From: an uncultured Oscillospiraceae bacterium
GTDB lineage: Bacteria > Bacillota > Clostridia > Oscillospirales > Oscillospiraceae
Assembly (NCBI GenBank): GCA_902497145.1
Contig: CABVDR010000002.1
Location: 30,569-94,568 of the forward strand
Reading direction: 5' to 3'
Length of the DNA: 64,000 nucleotides
Shown here one piece after another: positions 1 to 9,349 of the stretch. Below the pieces are notes generated by a model. That model was not told the origin of the DNA. It saw only the letters and a program-made list of their open reading frames with translations, and did not search any database. Positions within the stretch are counted from its first letter, which is position 1, and each line of letters opens with the position of its first letter. Both the position numbers and the translations under genes were made by a program.

Positions 1-1008
1 GGTGAAGGTACAGCCCATCGCCGCCACAGCCAGGAACACTACTGCCGCCATGGTCCAGACCGTTGTTCTGGGCCGCAACGTCAGCAGCAGAATGCGCTCT
101 TTGATCTCCTGCCCTCTTCCGGTCATGCTGGTGGCCGTAAGCAGGGGATGGGGCCGTCCCTGACAGGTCACAGCCAGGAGCGTCCGGCCGTAGGAGGCCC
201 GCTCCCCCTCCCCCAGGCGGCAGACGGTGGCCTCGTCGCAGCACAGCTCTCCGTCCCGGCGGGACAGGGCGGCGGCCAGCCACACCAAGGGATTGTACCA
301 GTGCAGCGCCAGGCTGAGTCCCCGCAGGGCCGCCCAGACCGGATCCCCGTGGCGGAAATGGGTGTACTCGTGGGCCAGGCTGTGGCGCAATACGGTCTCG
401 TCGGCTGCCGCCTCCTCCGTCATATAGATGCAGGGGTGCACAAGCCCGAACAAGCAGGGGGTCTGGACCGCCTTTGTCACATACACCGGCAGGGGCAGGT
501 TCTCCACCTCCAGGGGCCGGCGGCTTCGGCGGAGCGTGCGGGCAAAACGGACATTGACGCCCACCAGCCACGCCCCCACTCCAACCGCTCCCACTGCCCA
601 CACGACCGTCAGAACCGTCTCCGGAGCCACCTTATCTTCCCGCCCGGAGGCAGGGTCTGCAACCGGTTCCACGGCGGGCATATTGGGTTGCAAGGAATCG
701 TCCGGCTCCACCAGGAACAGCTCTGGGCGAACATTGGGGTCCGGGTCCACAATGGACAGCTGGGGATTGATTTCGTCGGCCTCCTCTGCCAGAGATGGGG
801 CCGCCGTCTCCTGGGGCGGGGTCAGCTCCGAGAGCACATTGAGCACACTCCACGCCCCGCTGCCGAAGTTCACCGGCACCAGCAGCCGCAGCAGCACCAA
901 GGCCCACAGGCCATACTGGAGTCGCAGGCTGATGTGCCCCTTCAAACACTGGCGCACAAGCAGCACCACTAAAATCAATGTGCTGGAGGTCACTGCCCAT
1001 TCAATCAT
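1..1008 (-). CDS. BlaR1/MecR1-like M56 membrane metallopeptidase (partial)
   Basis: The reading frame is open from an ATG at 1008 to the left edge (336 codons), so the C-terminus lies outside the window. Hydrophobic helices occur near residues 5-20, 30-50 and 125-150. An HEYTH zinc-protease motif sits near residues 213-217, followed by HWYNPLVW, the usual M56 arrangement. In this family the protease senses a ligand or cell-wall stress and inactivates the partner repressor. The ATG overlaps the stop of the BlaI-like gene by 8 bp, so the two are translationally coupled. Any sensor domain would lie in the missing part, and the ligand cannot be told. Confidence 0.85.
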   Translation of the reverse strand, partial: MIEWAVTSSTLILVVLLVRQCLKGHISLRLQYGLWALVLLRLLVPVNFGSGAWSVLNVLSELTPPQETAAPSLAEEADEINPQLSIVDPDPNVRPELFLVEPDDSLQPNMPAVEPVADPASGREDKVAPETVLTVVWAVGAVGVGAWLVGVNVRFARTLRRSRRPLEVENLPLPVYVTKAVQTPCLFGLVHPCIYMTEEAAADETVLRHSLAHEYTHFRHGDPVWAALRGLSLALHWYNPLVWLAAALSRRDGELCCDEATVCRLGEGERASYGRTLLAVTCQGRPHPLLTATSMTGRGQEIKERILLLTLRPRTTVWTMAAVVFLAVAAMGCTFT

Positions 1009-1393
1009 GCCGCTCCTCCTCCAATCCCTTCAGCAGCTCGTAGAGCTGATCCAGTTCCTCCTGGGGCAGCGCCTGTTTTTTGGTCAGCGCGCTGACCATC
1101 AGGCTTAAACTTCCCTGATAGACCCGGCTGAGGAAATCCTCGGCCTCCCGCAGGGCGGCGTCCTCCCGCCGCAGCAGGGGCAAAAAGGCCTTGGGTCCCT
1201 TCTTCTCCGGCGCACTGCCCACCGCCCCCTTGCGCTCCAGGCGGCCCAGCAAAGTCAGGGTGGTGCTTCGACTCCAGCCGCAGCGCTGCTCCATGCGCTG
1301 GGTCACCTCCCGCCCGGTGAGAGGGCTCTCCTCCCACAGGCACTCCATCACGCTCCACTCCGCCTGGGTCAGGCTGATATGGCTCTGTTCCAT
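1001..1393 (-). CDS. BlaI/MecI family transcriptional repressor
   Basis: This 130-residue protein starts MEQSHISLTQAEWSVMECLW, the typical BlaI/MecI winged-helix opening. A recognition helix lies near residues 35-60 and a C-terminal dimerisation helix follows. I chose the ATG at 1393 because GGAGG lies just upstream; the longer frame to 1438 runs into the promoter. The family represses its own operon until the partner M56 protease is activated. Here it is directly followed by that protease gene with an 8-bp overlap. No beta-lactamase gene is in view, so the regulated target is probably another gene. Confidence 0.9.
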   Translation of the reverse strand: MEQSHISLTQAEWSVMECLWEESPLTGREVTQRMEQRCGWSRSTTLTLLGRLERKGAVGSAPEKKGPKAFLPLLRREDAALREAEDFLSRVYQGSLSLMVSALTKKQALPQEELDQLYELLKGLEEERHD

Positions 1394-1428
1394 TTGGTCC
1401 CCTCCCTTCTGTCTATCTTTGTAAACAC

Positions 1429-1457
1429 ATCGTATCACATTCGTCTACACCTGTCAA
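1429..1457 (-). promoter_or_regulatory. Sigma-A promoter of the BlaI/M56 pair
   Basis: On the minus strand TTGACA (1457-1452) and TACGAT (1434-1429) are separated by 17 bp and lie about 40 bp upstream of the repressor start. GTGTAGAC and GTTTACA motifs around the -10 could be half-sites for the BlaI-type repressor, but no clean palindrome is visible. Confidence 0.7.
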
Positions 1458-1522
1458 CAGATTGATGGTCTCCCTCTATCCTGTGGATTACCCAAACTTT
1501 TTTCCTTTCTCAAAATTGGGCA

Positions 1523-1563
1523 TTGACAAAAAACAAGCGCCTCCATATAATTACCAAAGGTAA
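1523..1563 (+). promoter_or_regulatory. Consensus promoter with palindromic MarR operator
   Basis: TTGACA (1523-1528) and a perfect TATAAT (1546-1551) are 17 bp apart. The palindrome TTACCAAAGGTAA (1551-1563) begins in the last base of the -10 and covers the likely transcription start. This is a convincing site for autorepression by the MarR protein that follows. Confidence 0.8.
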
Positions 1564-1581
1564 CTAAATGGAGGCAGCACA

Positions 1582-2043
1582 ATGGATATTAAAACGATCA
1601 AGGCTCTCTTCGACGCCTTCTACCAGGCAAAACGGATCCGGGATCTGCTCCCCGCCCTGCCCAAAGGTGTCACAGCATCCTATATCCACTACCTGGATAC
1701 GGTGGAATCTCTGGAGCGGCAGGGTGTTCGGGTCAAGGTCTCGGACATCAGCGACGCCCTGAACATCCCCCGCCCCGGCGTCACCCGGACGGTGAAGGAG
1801 ATGGAGGCCAAGGGCTATCTCTGCAAGCACACCTCCTCCAGCGACGGGCGCATCACGTATGTTTCCATCACCGAGGCAGGAAAACGGCTCTCCCAAGCAT
1901 ACAACGAGCAGTATTTTAACCGCTTGGCCCCCCTGCTGCAGGATATTTCCCAGCAGGAGGCGGAGTGTACCATCCAGACCATTGAACGCTTTTATCAAGT
2001 CATGTCCGAGAGGAGGATCACCGTTGACGAAACAGAAGTCTGA
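1582..2043 (+). CDS. MarR family transcriptional regulator
   Basis: This 153-residue protein has the MarR winged-helix layout: an N-terminal dimerisation helix, a helix-turn-helix near residues 50-80 (VSDISDALNIPRPGVTRTVK), a wing with the SSDGR turn near residue 90, and C-terminal helices. GGAGG precedes the ATG. The gene sits behind a palindrome-covered promoter and overlaps the MATE pump gene by 20 bp. It most likely represses both genes until a toxic compound binds. The ligand is unknown. Confidence 0.9.
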   Translation: MDIKTIKALFDAFYQAKRIRDLLPALPKGVTASYIHYLDTVESLERQGVRVKVSDISDALNIPRPGVTRTVKEMEAKGYLCKHTSSSDGRITYVSITEAGKRLSQAYNEQYFNRLAPLLQDISQQEAECTIQTIERFYQVMSERRITVDETEV

Positions 2044-3379
2044 TTTTACCCAAGGCAGTATTTTAACCAAGCTGTTCTGGTTCATGGTGCCCATTCTGGG
2101 CGCACTGATCTTGCAGGCCGCTTACGGCGCCGTGGACCTGCTGGTTGTGGGACGGTTTGGTTCCACCTCCGGTCTTTCCGCCGTCTCCACCGGCAGTCAG
2201 GTGCTGAACCTGGTCACCTTTGTGGTGACTCAGCTTGCCATGGGCATTACCGTTTTGATTGCCCGGTATCTGGGCGAGAAGAAGCCAGAACAGATCCCCC
2301 CGCTTCTGGGGGGCGGCGTGCTGGTGTTTGCCCTGATCTCGGTGGGGCTTTGTATCCTGCTGGTGGGCTTTGCCCGGCCCATCTCCATCCTGATGCAGGC
2401 GCCGGCAGAGTCCCTGGACCTCACCGTGAGCTACGTGCGTATTTGCGGAAGCGGCATTTTCTTCATTGTGGCCTACAACCTGCTCTCCGCCATTTTCCGC
2501 GGACTGGGAGACAGCAAGTCGCCCCTGCTGTTTGTGCTGGTGGCCTGTGTGGTCAATATCTTTGGCGATCTGTTTCTGGTGGCGGGCCTGCGCATGGACG
2601 CGGCGGGCGCCGCTCTCGCCACGGTGTTTGCCCAGACCGTCAGCGTGGTGTGCGCCGTGGTGATGCTGCTGAAAAAGGAGCTCCCCTTCACCCTGAAGCG
2701 AGAGGATTTCCGCTTTAATCCCCAGTGCCGCCGGTTTCTCAGCATCGGCCTGCCCCTGGCGCTCCAGGAATTTTTGACCCAGCTCTCCTTTTTGGCCCTG
2801 TGTGCCTTTGTCAACCGCCTGGGCCTGGAGGCCTCTTCCGGATATGGCGTGGCCAGCAAGATCGTCAACTTTGCCATGCTGGTGCCCAGCGCCCTGATGC
2901 AGTCCATGGCTTCCTTTGTCTCCCAGAATATTGGGGCAGGCAATCCCAAGCGGGCCAAGCAGTCCATGTTCACCGGGATCGGCGTGGGGCTGGGGTTTGG
3001 CTGTGTGGTCTTTGCCCTGGTGATGCTGAAGGGGGATGTGCTGGCAGGCTTCTTTTCCACCGACCCGGCCGTCATCCAAAACGGCTTTGCGTATCTGAAG
3101 GGCTTTGCGCCGGAGACTATCGCCACCGCTGTTTTGTTCAGCATGGTGGGCTACTTTAACGGCAATCAAAAGACCGTCTGGGTCATGGTCCAGGGACTGG
3201 TGCAGACCCTTCTCGTCCGTCTGCCCCTGGCCTACGTCATGAGCATCCAGCCCAACGCCAGCCTGACCAAAATCGGCCTGGCCGCCCCGGCCTCTACCGC
3301 AGTGGGCATCCTTTTAAATGTGGGATTTTACATCTACCTGAACCGGCGGCAGCGTACTGCCCCACATGCTGCCGTTTGA
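2024..3379 (+). CDS. MATE family multidrug/Na+ efflux transporter
   Basis: About twelve membrane helices arranged as two similar halves match the MATE fold; PILGALILQAAYGAVDLLVVG near the start is the usual first-helix pattern. I place the start at TTG 2024 because AGGAGG (2011-2016) lies 7 bp before it, giving 451 residues. The open frame extends to 1859, but that part only overlaps the MarR gene. MATE proteins export cationic drugs or metabolites against a proton or sodium gradient. Coupling to the MarR gene implies drug-induced expression. Confidence 0.9.
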   Translation: MTKQKSDFTQGSILTKLFWFMVPILGALILQAAYGAVDLLVVGRFGSTSGLSAVSTGSQVLNLVTFVVTQLAMGITVLIARYLGEKKPEQIPPLLGGGVLVFALISVGLCILLVGFARPISILMQAPAESLDLTVSYVRICGSGIFFIVAYNLLSAIFRGLGDSKSPLLFVLVACVVNIFGDLFLVAGLRMDAAGAALATVFAQTVSVVCAVVMLLKKELPFTLKREDFRFNPQCRRFLSIGLPLALQEFLTQLSFLALCAFVNRLGLEASSGYGVASKIVNFAMLVPSALMQSMASFVSQNIGAGNPKRAKQSMFTGIGVGLGFGCVVFALVMLKGDVLAGFFSTDPAVIQNGFAYLKGFAPETIATAVLFSMVGYFNGNQKTVWVMVQGLVQTLLVRLPLAYVMSIQPNASLTKIGLAAPASTAVGILLNVGFYIYLNRRQRTAPHAAV

Positions 3380-3387
3380 TCCCTGTG

Positions 3388-3416
3388 TTTACAATCTGTC
3401 CCCCGGTTGCTATACT
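3388..3416 (+). promoter_or_regulatory. Promoter of the NagD-like gene
   Basis: TTTACA (3388-3393) and TATACT (3411-3416) are separated by exactly 17 bp, about 85 bp before the phosphatase start. Both hexamers are one mismatch from consensus. Confidence 0.6.
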
Positions 3417-3500
3417 GGATGTATCCCAAGCCGCTGAACGTTATGAATGCTTTCCGGCGGCACAAGCAGAACAAAGACATGCACTTTGATAGGAGGACAT

Positions 3501-4322
3501 ATGAAGCGCACCCTTGATTTCAATCAAAAACACGGTTTTATCTGCGATATGGACGGTGTGATCTACCACGGAAACCGGATCTTGCCCGGCGTTCCGGAGT
3601 TTATCCAGTGGCTGCATGATGAAAAAAAGGAATTCCTTTTCCTGACCAACAACAGCGGCTACACCCCAAAAGAACTGCAGCAGAAGCTGGCCCGTATGGG
3701 ACTGGACGTCTCTGAGGAGCATTTTTACACCAGTGCTCTGGCCACTGCGGCTTTTCTAAAGGAGCAGGCCCCCGGCTGCTCTGCCTTTGTCATTGGCGAA
3801 GCCGGCCTATTTAATGCGCTTTACGATGCAGGGATTACGATGAACGATGTAAATCCAGATTACGTGGTGGTGGGCGAGGGCCGCTCCTACTCTTTGGACA
3901 CCCTAACAAAGGCTACAAATCTGGTTTTGTCTGGAGCTAAGCTGATTGGGGCCAACTCCGATGTCTCCGGTCCCATTGAAAACGGAATTGCTCCCGCCTG
4001 CCGTGCACTGGTGGCTCCGATTGAAATGGCCACCGGCACGCAGGCTTACTTCTGCGGAAAGCCGAATCCTCTGATGATGCGCACCGGACTGCGTATGCTG
4101 AACTGTCACTCCGCCGATGCCGTCATGGTAGGCGACCGGATGGACACCGATGTTATCTCCGGCATGGAGAGCGGCATGTCCACGGTTCTGGTGCTCTCCG
4201 GTGTATCCACAATGGAAACGCTGAAAACATATGCCTATCGCCCCACCGCAGTCCTCAGCGGCGTGGGAGAAATTGTAAAACAGGCCCGCGCCGCTGTCAG
4301 CTTAGCGGGCAGCGCGAAATGA
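3501..4322 (+). CDS. HAD-IIA (NagD-like) sugar phosphatase
   Basis: This 273-residue protein has the HAD motifs in order: DMDGVIYHG near residue 14 (nucleophile Asp), TNNSG near 45, a Lys in the cap region, and GDRMDTDV near 210 (metal-binding acids). The large cap between motifs II and III places it in subclass IIA with NagD and the 4-nitrophenylphosphatases. The start at 3501 follows AGGAGG; the frame to 3447 has no ribosome site. Such enzymes dephosphorylate nucleotides or sugar phosphates. The substrate cannot be read from sequence. It stands alone with its own promoter and terminator. Confidence 0.88.
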   Translation: MKRTLDFNQKHGFICDMDGVIYHGNRILPGVPEFIQWLHDEKKEFLFLTNNSGYTPKELQQKLARMGLDVSEEHFYTSALATAAFLKEQAPGCSAFVIGEAGLFNALYDAGITMNDVNPDYVVVGEGRSYSLDTLTKATNLVLSGAKLIGANSDVSGPIENGIAPACRALVAPIEMATGTQAYFCGKPNPLMMRTGLRMLNCHSADAVMVGDRMDTDVISGMESGMSTVLVLSGVSTMETLKTYAYRPTAVLSGVGEIVKQARAAVSLAGSAK

Positions 4323-4370
4323 ACTGCCCCAGCTTATTATGAAACAGGTTATGTAAGGCAGAAAGAAAAA

Positions 4371-4406
4371 GCGCATCGGACAGGAAACCCTTCCTATCCG
4401 GTGCGC
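4371..4406. terminator. Hairpin terminator after the NagD-like gene
   Basis: A 14-bp stem with two mismatches (GCGCATCGGACAGG pairs with CCTATCCGGTGCGC) lies between the convergent phosphatase and glutaminase genes. T-richness is weak. Confidence 0.55.
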
Positions 4407-4500
4407 TTAAATACTTATGGGCCCAGTGTAAGCGGGTGGCATGGGAGATGGCTTACCATGCGGCCGCTTTTTCTAACGGGCGGATCCCATACTGCATTTT

Positions 4501-5463
4501 TTAATTTTGTCCGTCCCCGCTGATATTCAGTCCGTTGTATGGTCCTGCACCAAATATGCTTAGATCCATCTGGTCAGAGAGATACTGCAGCATCTCAATT
4601 CCCGCGACGCTGTTGCCTTTCTTATCCAGGGCCGGTCCATATACCCCGATTCCAAATCGTCCAGGGACTGTGGCTACGATTCCTCCTCCTACCCCGCTCT
4701 TGGCCGGCAGGCCTACGCGAACGGCAAACTCCCCGGAAGCATCATACATTCCACAAGTCGTCATTAACGTCCGCACGATCTTCAGAACCCGAGGTGTTAT
4801 CACACGTTCTCCAGTCTCAGGCAGACATCCATCGGCCAGCACCGCTCCCATATGAGCAATTTCCCGGCAAGTAACCCGCAGAGAACACATCTTAAAGTAC
4901 ACGTCTAGATGCTCCTCTACATCCCCAAAGAAGATTCGATGAGACTTCATCAAATAGGCCAACGCCCGATTGCGATCCCCAGTGGCTTTTTCAGAGCGAT
5001 AGACTTCCTGATCGTAGTCCAGTCCCGGATTTCCACACAACAGGCGGGCATATTGAAGCAGGCGGGTAAATCTATGCTCTCCGTCTTCACCCCGAATGTT
5101 TGTGATGGTGGCAATGGCGCCCGCATTGATCAATGGATTATATGGCCGGATATGATCCAATTGATCTAACCTGAGAATGGAATTAAAGGCATCACCGGTG
5201 GGTTCCACGCCTACTTTTGTAAAGACTACATCCTCCCCACAGTCCTCCAGCGCCAGAGCAAGCACAATCACTTTTCCAATGCTTTGAATGGTAAACCGAT
5301 CATCACAGTCGCCGCAGCAGAACGTCTGGTTATCCGTAGTGACCACAGCAATCCCCAACCGGGTTCCATTGGCTTTGGCCAGGGCGGGAATATAGTCTGC
5401 GGGTTTTCCCAGGTGTACGAACTGCTTTCCACAGGCAAGTGCGTCTTGAAGCAGTTGATCCAT
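4501..5463 (-). CDS. glsA: Glutaminase A
   Basis: This 320-residue protein belongs to the serine-type glutaminase family, which shares the beta-lactamase fold and hydrolyses L-glutamine to glutamate and ammonia. The catalytic S-x-x-K is visible in TIQSIGKV near residue 65, and NPLINAGAIA near residue 110 is diagnostic. The start at 5463 follows AAAGGAG; the longer frame to 5520 lacks a site. It is the last gene of a leftward run with a DUF554 protein, a GltS-like carrier and an AbgB-like hydrolase. All four could supply or move glutamate. Confidence 0.92.
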   Translation of the reverse strand: MDQLLQDALACGKQFVHLGKPADYIPALAKANGTRLGIAVVTTDNQTFCCGDCDDRFTIQSIGKVIVLALALEDCGEDVVFTKVGVEPTGDAFNSILRLDQLDHIRPYNPLINAGAIATITNIRGEDGEHRFTRLLQYARLLCGNPGLDYDQEVYRSEKATGDRNRALAYLMKSHRIFFGDVEEHLDVYFKMCSLRVTCREIAHMGAVLADGCLPETGERVITPRVLKIVRTLMTTCGMYDASGEFAVRVGLPAKSGVGGGIVATVPGRFGIGVYGPALDKKGNSVAGIEMLQYLSDQMDLSIFGAGPYNGLNISGDGQN

Positions 5464-5491
5464 GGCAATCTCCTTTCTTTTTCCTGCAGCT

Positions 5492-6193
5492 TTATAGGAG
5501 CAGAGAAAATGGGATAACAAGTATCATACCCGGAATTAAATTTGCACCCGAAAACTCTCGGATACCGGATATGGTGAACGCAGAAGCTAAAATGACAGCT
5601 CCACCGCACGCGTAAAGATTTCCTACCACTCCCGCAGTCAAAAAGGGAGTCATAAATCGGGCGGACAGATAAAGGATACTCAGGATCAAGATTTCCGGAA
5701 CTGCCAGGCAGCCCACCACGGCTCCCAACTTTTCGCCAAAAAAGAAGGCCACCGGAGCATCCATCAGTGCTTTTACAAACAGCATCGATTGATCTCCACC
5801 CAAGCCGGCTGTTAAACTGCCCATAATACCGGCGCCGCTAAGACAAATAATGGTCATGACACTCACAAAGCTGCTCTTAAATGCATCTGGGTCGGAGCAC
5901 TGCTTTCGGCCCAGAGGTAACCGGTCTATTTTTTGCGCGACGGCCCATGCAGCGGACGAGATTCTTTTGGTCAACTGCATCCATGAGCCCAATACGCCGC
6001 CGACACACAGCGCAAGGGCCACTGGCATCAAATCCACAGCTTTCTGTATGGACGTGATTGCCACCAGGAAGCACAAGATGCTTAATACAAGCGTTACATA
6101 TTCCTTTACATGATCAGGAATATATTTTGCTGTCAGAATTCCCAGAAGGGAAAATACCAGCACCGAGGCCGCACACGTAAGAATTCCTGTCAA
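5492..6193 (-). CDS. DUF554 family membrane protein (YqgA/YdfK-like)
   Basis: This 233-residue protein has about seven hydrophobic helices. The glycine-rich segments ALCVGGVLGSWM and GIMGSLTAGLGGDQ are typical of DUF554. The family has no established function; transport is often guessed. It lies 27 bp after the GltS-like gene and 28 bp before glsA on the same strand, so it is probably in the same transcript. Confidence 0.85.
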   Translation of the reverse strand: MTGILTCAASVLVFSLLGILTAKYIPDHVKEYVTLVLSILCFLVAITSIQKAVDLMPVALALCVGGVLGSWMQLTKRISSAAWAVAQKIDRLPLGRKQCSDPDAFKSSFVSVMTIICLSGAGIMGSLTAGLGGDQSMLFVKALMDAPVAFFFGEKLGAVVGCLAVPEILILSILYLSARFMTPFLTAGVVGNLYACGGAVILASAFTISGIREFSGANLIPGMILVIPFSLLL

Positions 6194-6220
6194 GTTTTTC
6201 TTCCTTTCCTGTATATGCTC

Positions 6221-7402
6221 TTAGAAAATCATAGGACCGATATAGGCAGCGATGATTACCGAAACAATGCTGACAGAAACCACGCCGCCGATCACCATTT
6301 TAGGCAGGACATAGTTTGTCAGCCGCTGGATCTCTTCCTCACTGAAGTTCTTTCCAAAGCTGTTTCCATTCACCGCCTCCATAGCAATCGCATAGGTAAA
6401 GGGGTAGCCCAGAAGGCAGGTCACACCCACTGCGGCAGACAGCCAGGGATTCCAGTGCAGGAATTTTCCAACAATTACCGCCGCCGCTGCGGCAAAGGCA
6501 GCACCAATAAGCAGCAGCCCAATAATTGGGACCAGCATTTTCAGCAGCTCGCCAAATGTCAGCGACAAGAAATTGATGAGCAGATATGCATAGGAGCCTA
6601 AAACCACCAGATTCTCACCGCCGGTCTTTTTCAAGCTGCCTTTCTCCAAAAAGCCCAGCTCTGCTGCGAGAAATCCCATCAAAAGATAGCATACGGTGGA
6701 ATTAATTCCAGTGAACTTGGAAATGGCTTCTCCAATCACACCCACAATGGCCAGCTTGGCAAAGCTCATCATCATTCCCTGCGCAATTTCAGGAAAGGGC
6801 GGGAAAATACGAATGTTAATCCCTTTGACCTTGCTGTCCTCATCGTGATAAATCTGTCCCGATGCAATGTACTTGCTGCAGGCCCGGTTAAGGCAGATAG
6901 AAGCAATTACAACTCCCACCAAGCTTTGGAATGTCATCATTGTTGTTACAAAAACAGCAATGTCCGTTCGGCCGGCGGCAGTGGCAAGGTCAGAAGTAAC
7001 CAGTGTAGAACCTAATCCGCCGCAAATGGTGCCAATGGCGGAGAGGGCATACTCTCTTCCGAATAGTAGCGTGCCGATGGTAAAGCCCATTACAATTACC
7101 GCTGCCATGGAGCCGATGCTAACCACCACCGTCTTCCATTCCGCCAGCAGCTCATTAAATTTCAAGTTGGAGCCAATGTTGACGAAGGTTAACACAACGC
7201 CATAGGTTACCAGAATGTTGGACAGGCCCGCAATTTCTATTAAATTCTCAGGGAAAATATGTAATGTTGCCCCACCTAACATGAAAATTGCAATGGTAAA
7301 GATAAAGCTGGAGACAATTCCCTTTGTTTTGATTGCAATCATATCTCCGATGGCAAAACAGATTACAACAACGGCAAATGCCGAAATCGCTGTCCACTCC
7401 AT
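6221..7402 (-). CDS. GltS-like (ESS superfamily) carrier
   Basis: This protein of about 393 residues has ten or more membrane helices in two repeats. Glycine-rich re-entrant motifs such as GTICGGLGSTLVTSD and TYGVVLTFVNIGSN resemble the sodium:glutamate symporter fold. Similarity to true GltS is modest, so the substrate is uncertain. ATG 7402 follows AGAGGTG at good spacing; an upstream in-frame GTG overlaps that site and is unlikely. Placement between an AbgB-like hydrolase and a glutaminase fits uptake or export of glutamate or a glutamyl compound. Confidence 0.6.
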   Translation of the reverse strand: MEWTAISAFAVVVICFAIGDMIAIKTKGIVSSFIFTIAIFMLGGATLHIFPENLIEIAGLSNILVTYGVVLTFVNIGSNLKFNELLAEWKTVVVSIGSMAAVIVMGFTIGTLLFGREYALSAIGTICGGLGSTLVTSDLATAAGRTDIAVFVTTMMTFQSLVGVVIASICLNRACSKYIASGQIYHDEDSKVKGINIRIFPPFPEIAQGMMMSFAKLAIVGVIGEAISKFTGINSTVCYLLMGFLAAELGFLEKGSLKKTGGENLVVLGSYAYLLINFLSLTFGELLKMLVPIIGLLLIGAAFAAAAAVIVGKFLHWNPWLSAAVGVTCLLGYPFTYAIAMEAVNGNSFGKNFSEEEIQRLTNYVLPKMVIGGVVSVSIVSVIIAAYIGPMIF

Positions 7403-7433
7403 GCAATACACCTCTTTATTTTAAAATAATATC

Positions 7434-8861
7434 TCAAAGGTCATCTCTTTGCTTGATCTGCGGTTGAATTTCTGGCGGAATCGGACAAACATATGGAGCT
7501 CCCCCGTTGCGCTGATCATTTTCCTCTCTTGCCTTCATGACCAGTTCCGGACACTTTATCAACTCCTTTGCTGCCTCAGTCAAAACCTGTGCGGCAAAGA
7601 GTGTTCCTTTCAGGGCATAGGACGAGATTCCCTGCGCAACCTGAACCCAGGAATGCGGCTGAGTTCCCAGGCAGAAGCAGGCACACTGCAGCTGAATCAG
7701 CGGCGCGATTCGGCTCACATCCCCCATGTCTGAAGATGCGGTTACCACCACATCTTTCGGCGCATATGGGAGGATAAAGTCCCCCATGGGATGAGTACTG
7801 CAGAGCTGATGCCGTACGTCCATATCAAATTCCGGCAGCAGCCCCATATCCCGGTCCCCGGCTTCCTTTCCAATGACATCTCGGAACTTTTTGATATAGG
7901 CCCGTTCCTCATCGGTGTACTGCGGAACCCCAATCTGCACCATTTTATCGTACATAAGCTGTCCAAGAACATTGTTTGGAACCACATTGCTGACCGCGTT
8001 GTCCGTTTGAATCTCCACAGTCGTTCCTGTCATAAGCGCAGCGCCCCGGGCAATATCAGCAACACGTTCGTAGAGTTCCTTTACGCTCTCGTTGGTCTTG
8101 CTGCGAATCAGATACAGGACCTCCGCCTCTGACTGAACCACATTGGGCGAAACGCCCCCCGTATTCAACACCGCATAGTGGACCCGATCTGTCATCTCCA
8201 TGTGTTCCCGCAGGTAGTTGACGCCGACATTCATCAGTTCTACCGCATCCAGCGCGCTTCTGCCCTTCTGAGGCGCTGCGCCCGCATGACTGCTGATGCC
8301 GTGGAAACGGAAATATACTTGCCGGTTGGCCAGCATACTGCCCACCATAGAGGCATTGATGGAACTGGGATGCCAGGTCAAAGCCACGTCAATATCCCGG
8401 AACGCGCCTGCACGAGCCATATAGGTTTTTCCGCTCCCGTTTTCCTCCGCGGGACAGCCATAGACCACAATCGTACCACAATTGGGGTGTGCATCAAGGT
8501 AGCCCTTTAACAGCAGTGCTGCCCCCACGATGCCTGTGCCCAGCAGATGGTGTCCACAGCCGTGGCCGTGAGTTGTCTCCAATCGCGGGCGGTGCTCTGT
8601 CACATCAGCCTGTTGGCTTAACCCATCCAAAGCATCATACTCTGCCAGCAATCCGATCACAGGCTTTCCATGCCCATATACCGCCCGATAGGCGGTAGGC
8701 AGGCCAAACACTCCAGTCTCAACCTGATACCCATGTTCTTTGAGAACGGTGGTCATCGCATCCATAGACTGAAATTCCTCGTATCGAATCTCAGCCACCG
8801 TCCACATTTTGACCATTAGCTCTTGCAGGATCTTCTGGTAGCGCTCTGATTCATACTGCAT
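7434..8861 (-). CDS. M20 family amidohydrolase, AbgB-like
   Basis: This 475-residue protein is a two-domain M20 peptidase. Metal and catalytic motifs include LLAEYDALDG near residue 72, THGHGCGHHLLG near 97, CPAEENGSGK near 137, and a late HSWVQVA near 410. The length and the sequence around EYDALDGLSQ match the AbgB subfamily, which cleaves p-aminobenzoyl-glutamate to p-aminobenzoate and glutamate. No AbgA partner is present. It is the first gene of the leftward cluster and is divergent from a LysR gene that probably controls it. Confidence 0.85.
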   Translation of the reverse strand: MQYESERYQKILQELMVKMWTVAEIRYEEFQSMDAMTTVLKEHGYQVETGVFGLPTAYRAVYGHGKPVIGLLAEYDALDGLSQQADVTEHRPRLETTHGHGCGHHLLGTGIVGAALLLKGYLDAHPNCGTIVVYGCPAEENGSGKTYMARAGAFRDIDVALTWHPSSINASMVGSMLANRQVYFRFHGISSHAGAAPQKGRSALDAVELMNVGVNYLREHMEMTDRVHYAVLNTGGVSPNVVQSEAEVLYLIRSKTNESVKELYERVADIARGAALMTGTTVEIQTDNAVSNVVPNNVLGQLMYDKMVQIGVPQYTDEERAYIKKFRDVIGKEAGDRDMGLLPEFDMDVRHQLCSTHPMGDFILPYAPKDVVVTASSDMGDVSRIAPLIQLQCACFCLGTQPHSWVQVAQGISSYALKGTLFAAQVLTEAAKELIKCPELVMKAREENDQRNGGAPYVCPIPPEIQPQIKQRDDL

Positions 8862-9349
8862 CGTGTTTTCCCTCCAATAATTTAATTTTGTTGTTTTGTG
8901 GGGTAATACAGGTTTTGGGTTTTATTCATGCATGATCTGCACCGTTGTTATAGATTATTTTATAAATTTCCTGATTTTTGACAAATTGGAACGGTTCAAA
9001 GGGTTATAACCAATACACATAAAATTTCACATATGACCATCATATAAGCAAAAAAAGAAGTCCGGATGCTATTGCTTCCGGACTTCTTTTTTGAAAATCC
9101 ACATTTGAATTCTGCTTGAAAATATAAGCATATTTTGATATTATTGAAAAATAAATCGAAAATTGTGGTTAAAATGTGATTCACCCTTCCTTTGTTTTCC
9201 TATGGATGAATCTACTTTTTGTCATTTGAACCATCTCCTGCTTGTAATGATTTTCGTTTTTTCCATCGGTTCTATTCCTATTATTTCATGGTATATTCCC
9301 AATAATTATTACCCTCAAATATTATTTCACTGCTATAGGGGAGAGGATT
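8862..9349. other. Divergent AbgB/LysR intergenic region
   Basis: This 488-bp AT-rich gap should hold promoters for both divergent genes. No clear -35/-10 pair or coding sequence stood out. Its most striking content is the hairpin at 9051-9092. Confidence 0.5.
9051..9092. terminator. Perfect bidirectional terminator-like hairpin
   Basis: A perfect 16-bp inverted repeat (AAAAAAGAAGTCCGGA and its complement) encloses a 10-nt loop, with A and T runs at the ends so that it would terminate on either strand. It lies upstream of both divergent genes, where no gene ends. Confidence 0.75.

Noticed and set aside
632..1000. 122-codon minus-strand frame overlapping the M56 gene
   Set aside because: The M56 frame has the HEYTH motif and is open to the window edge; this is an alternative frame.
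2063..3169. 368-codon minus-strand frame opposite the MATE gene
   Set aside because: His/Gln/Gly-rich composition is typical of the complement of a GC-rich membrane protein gene.
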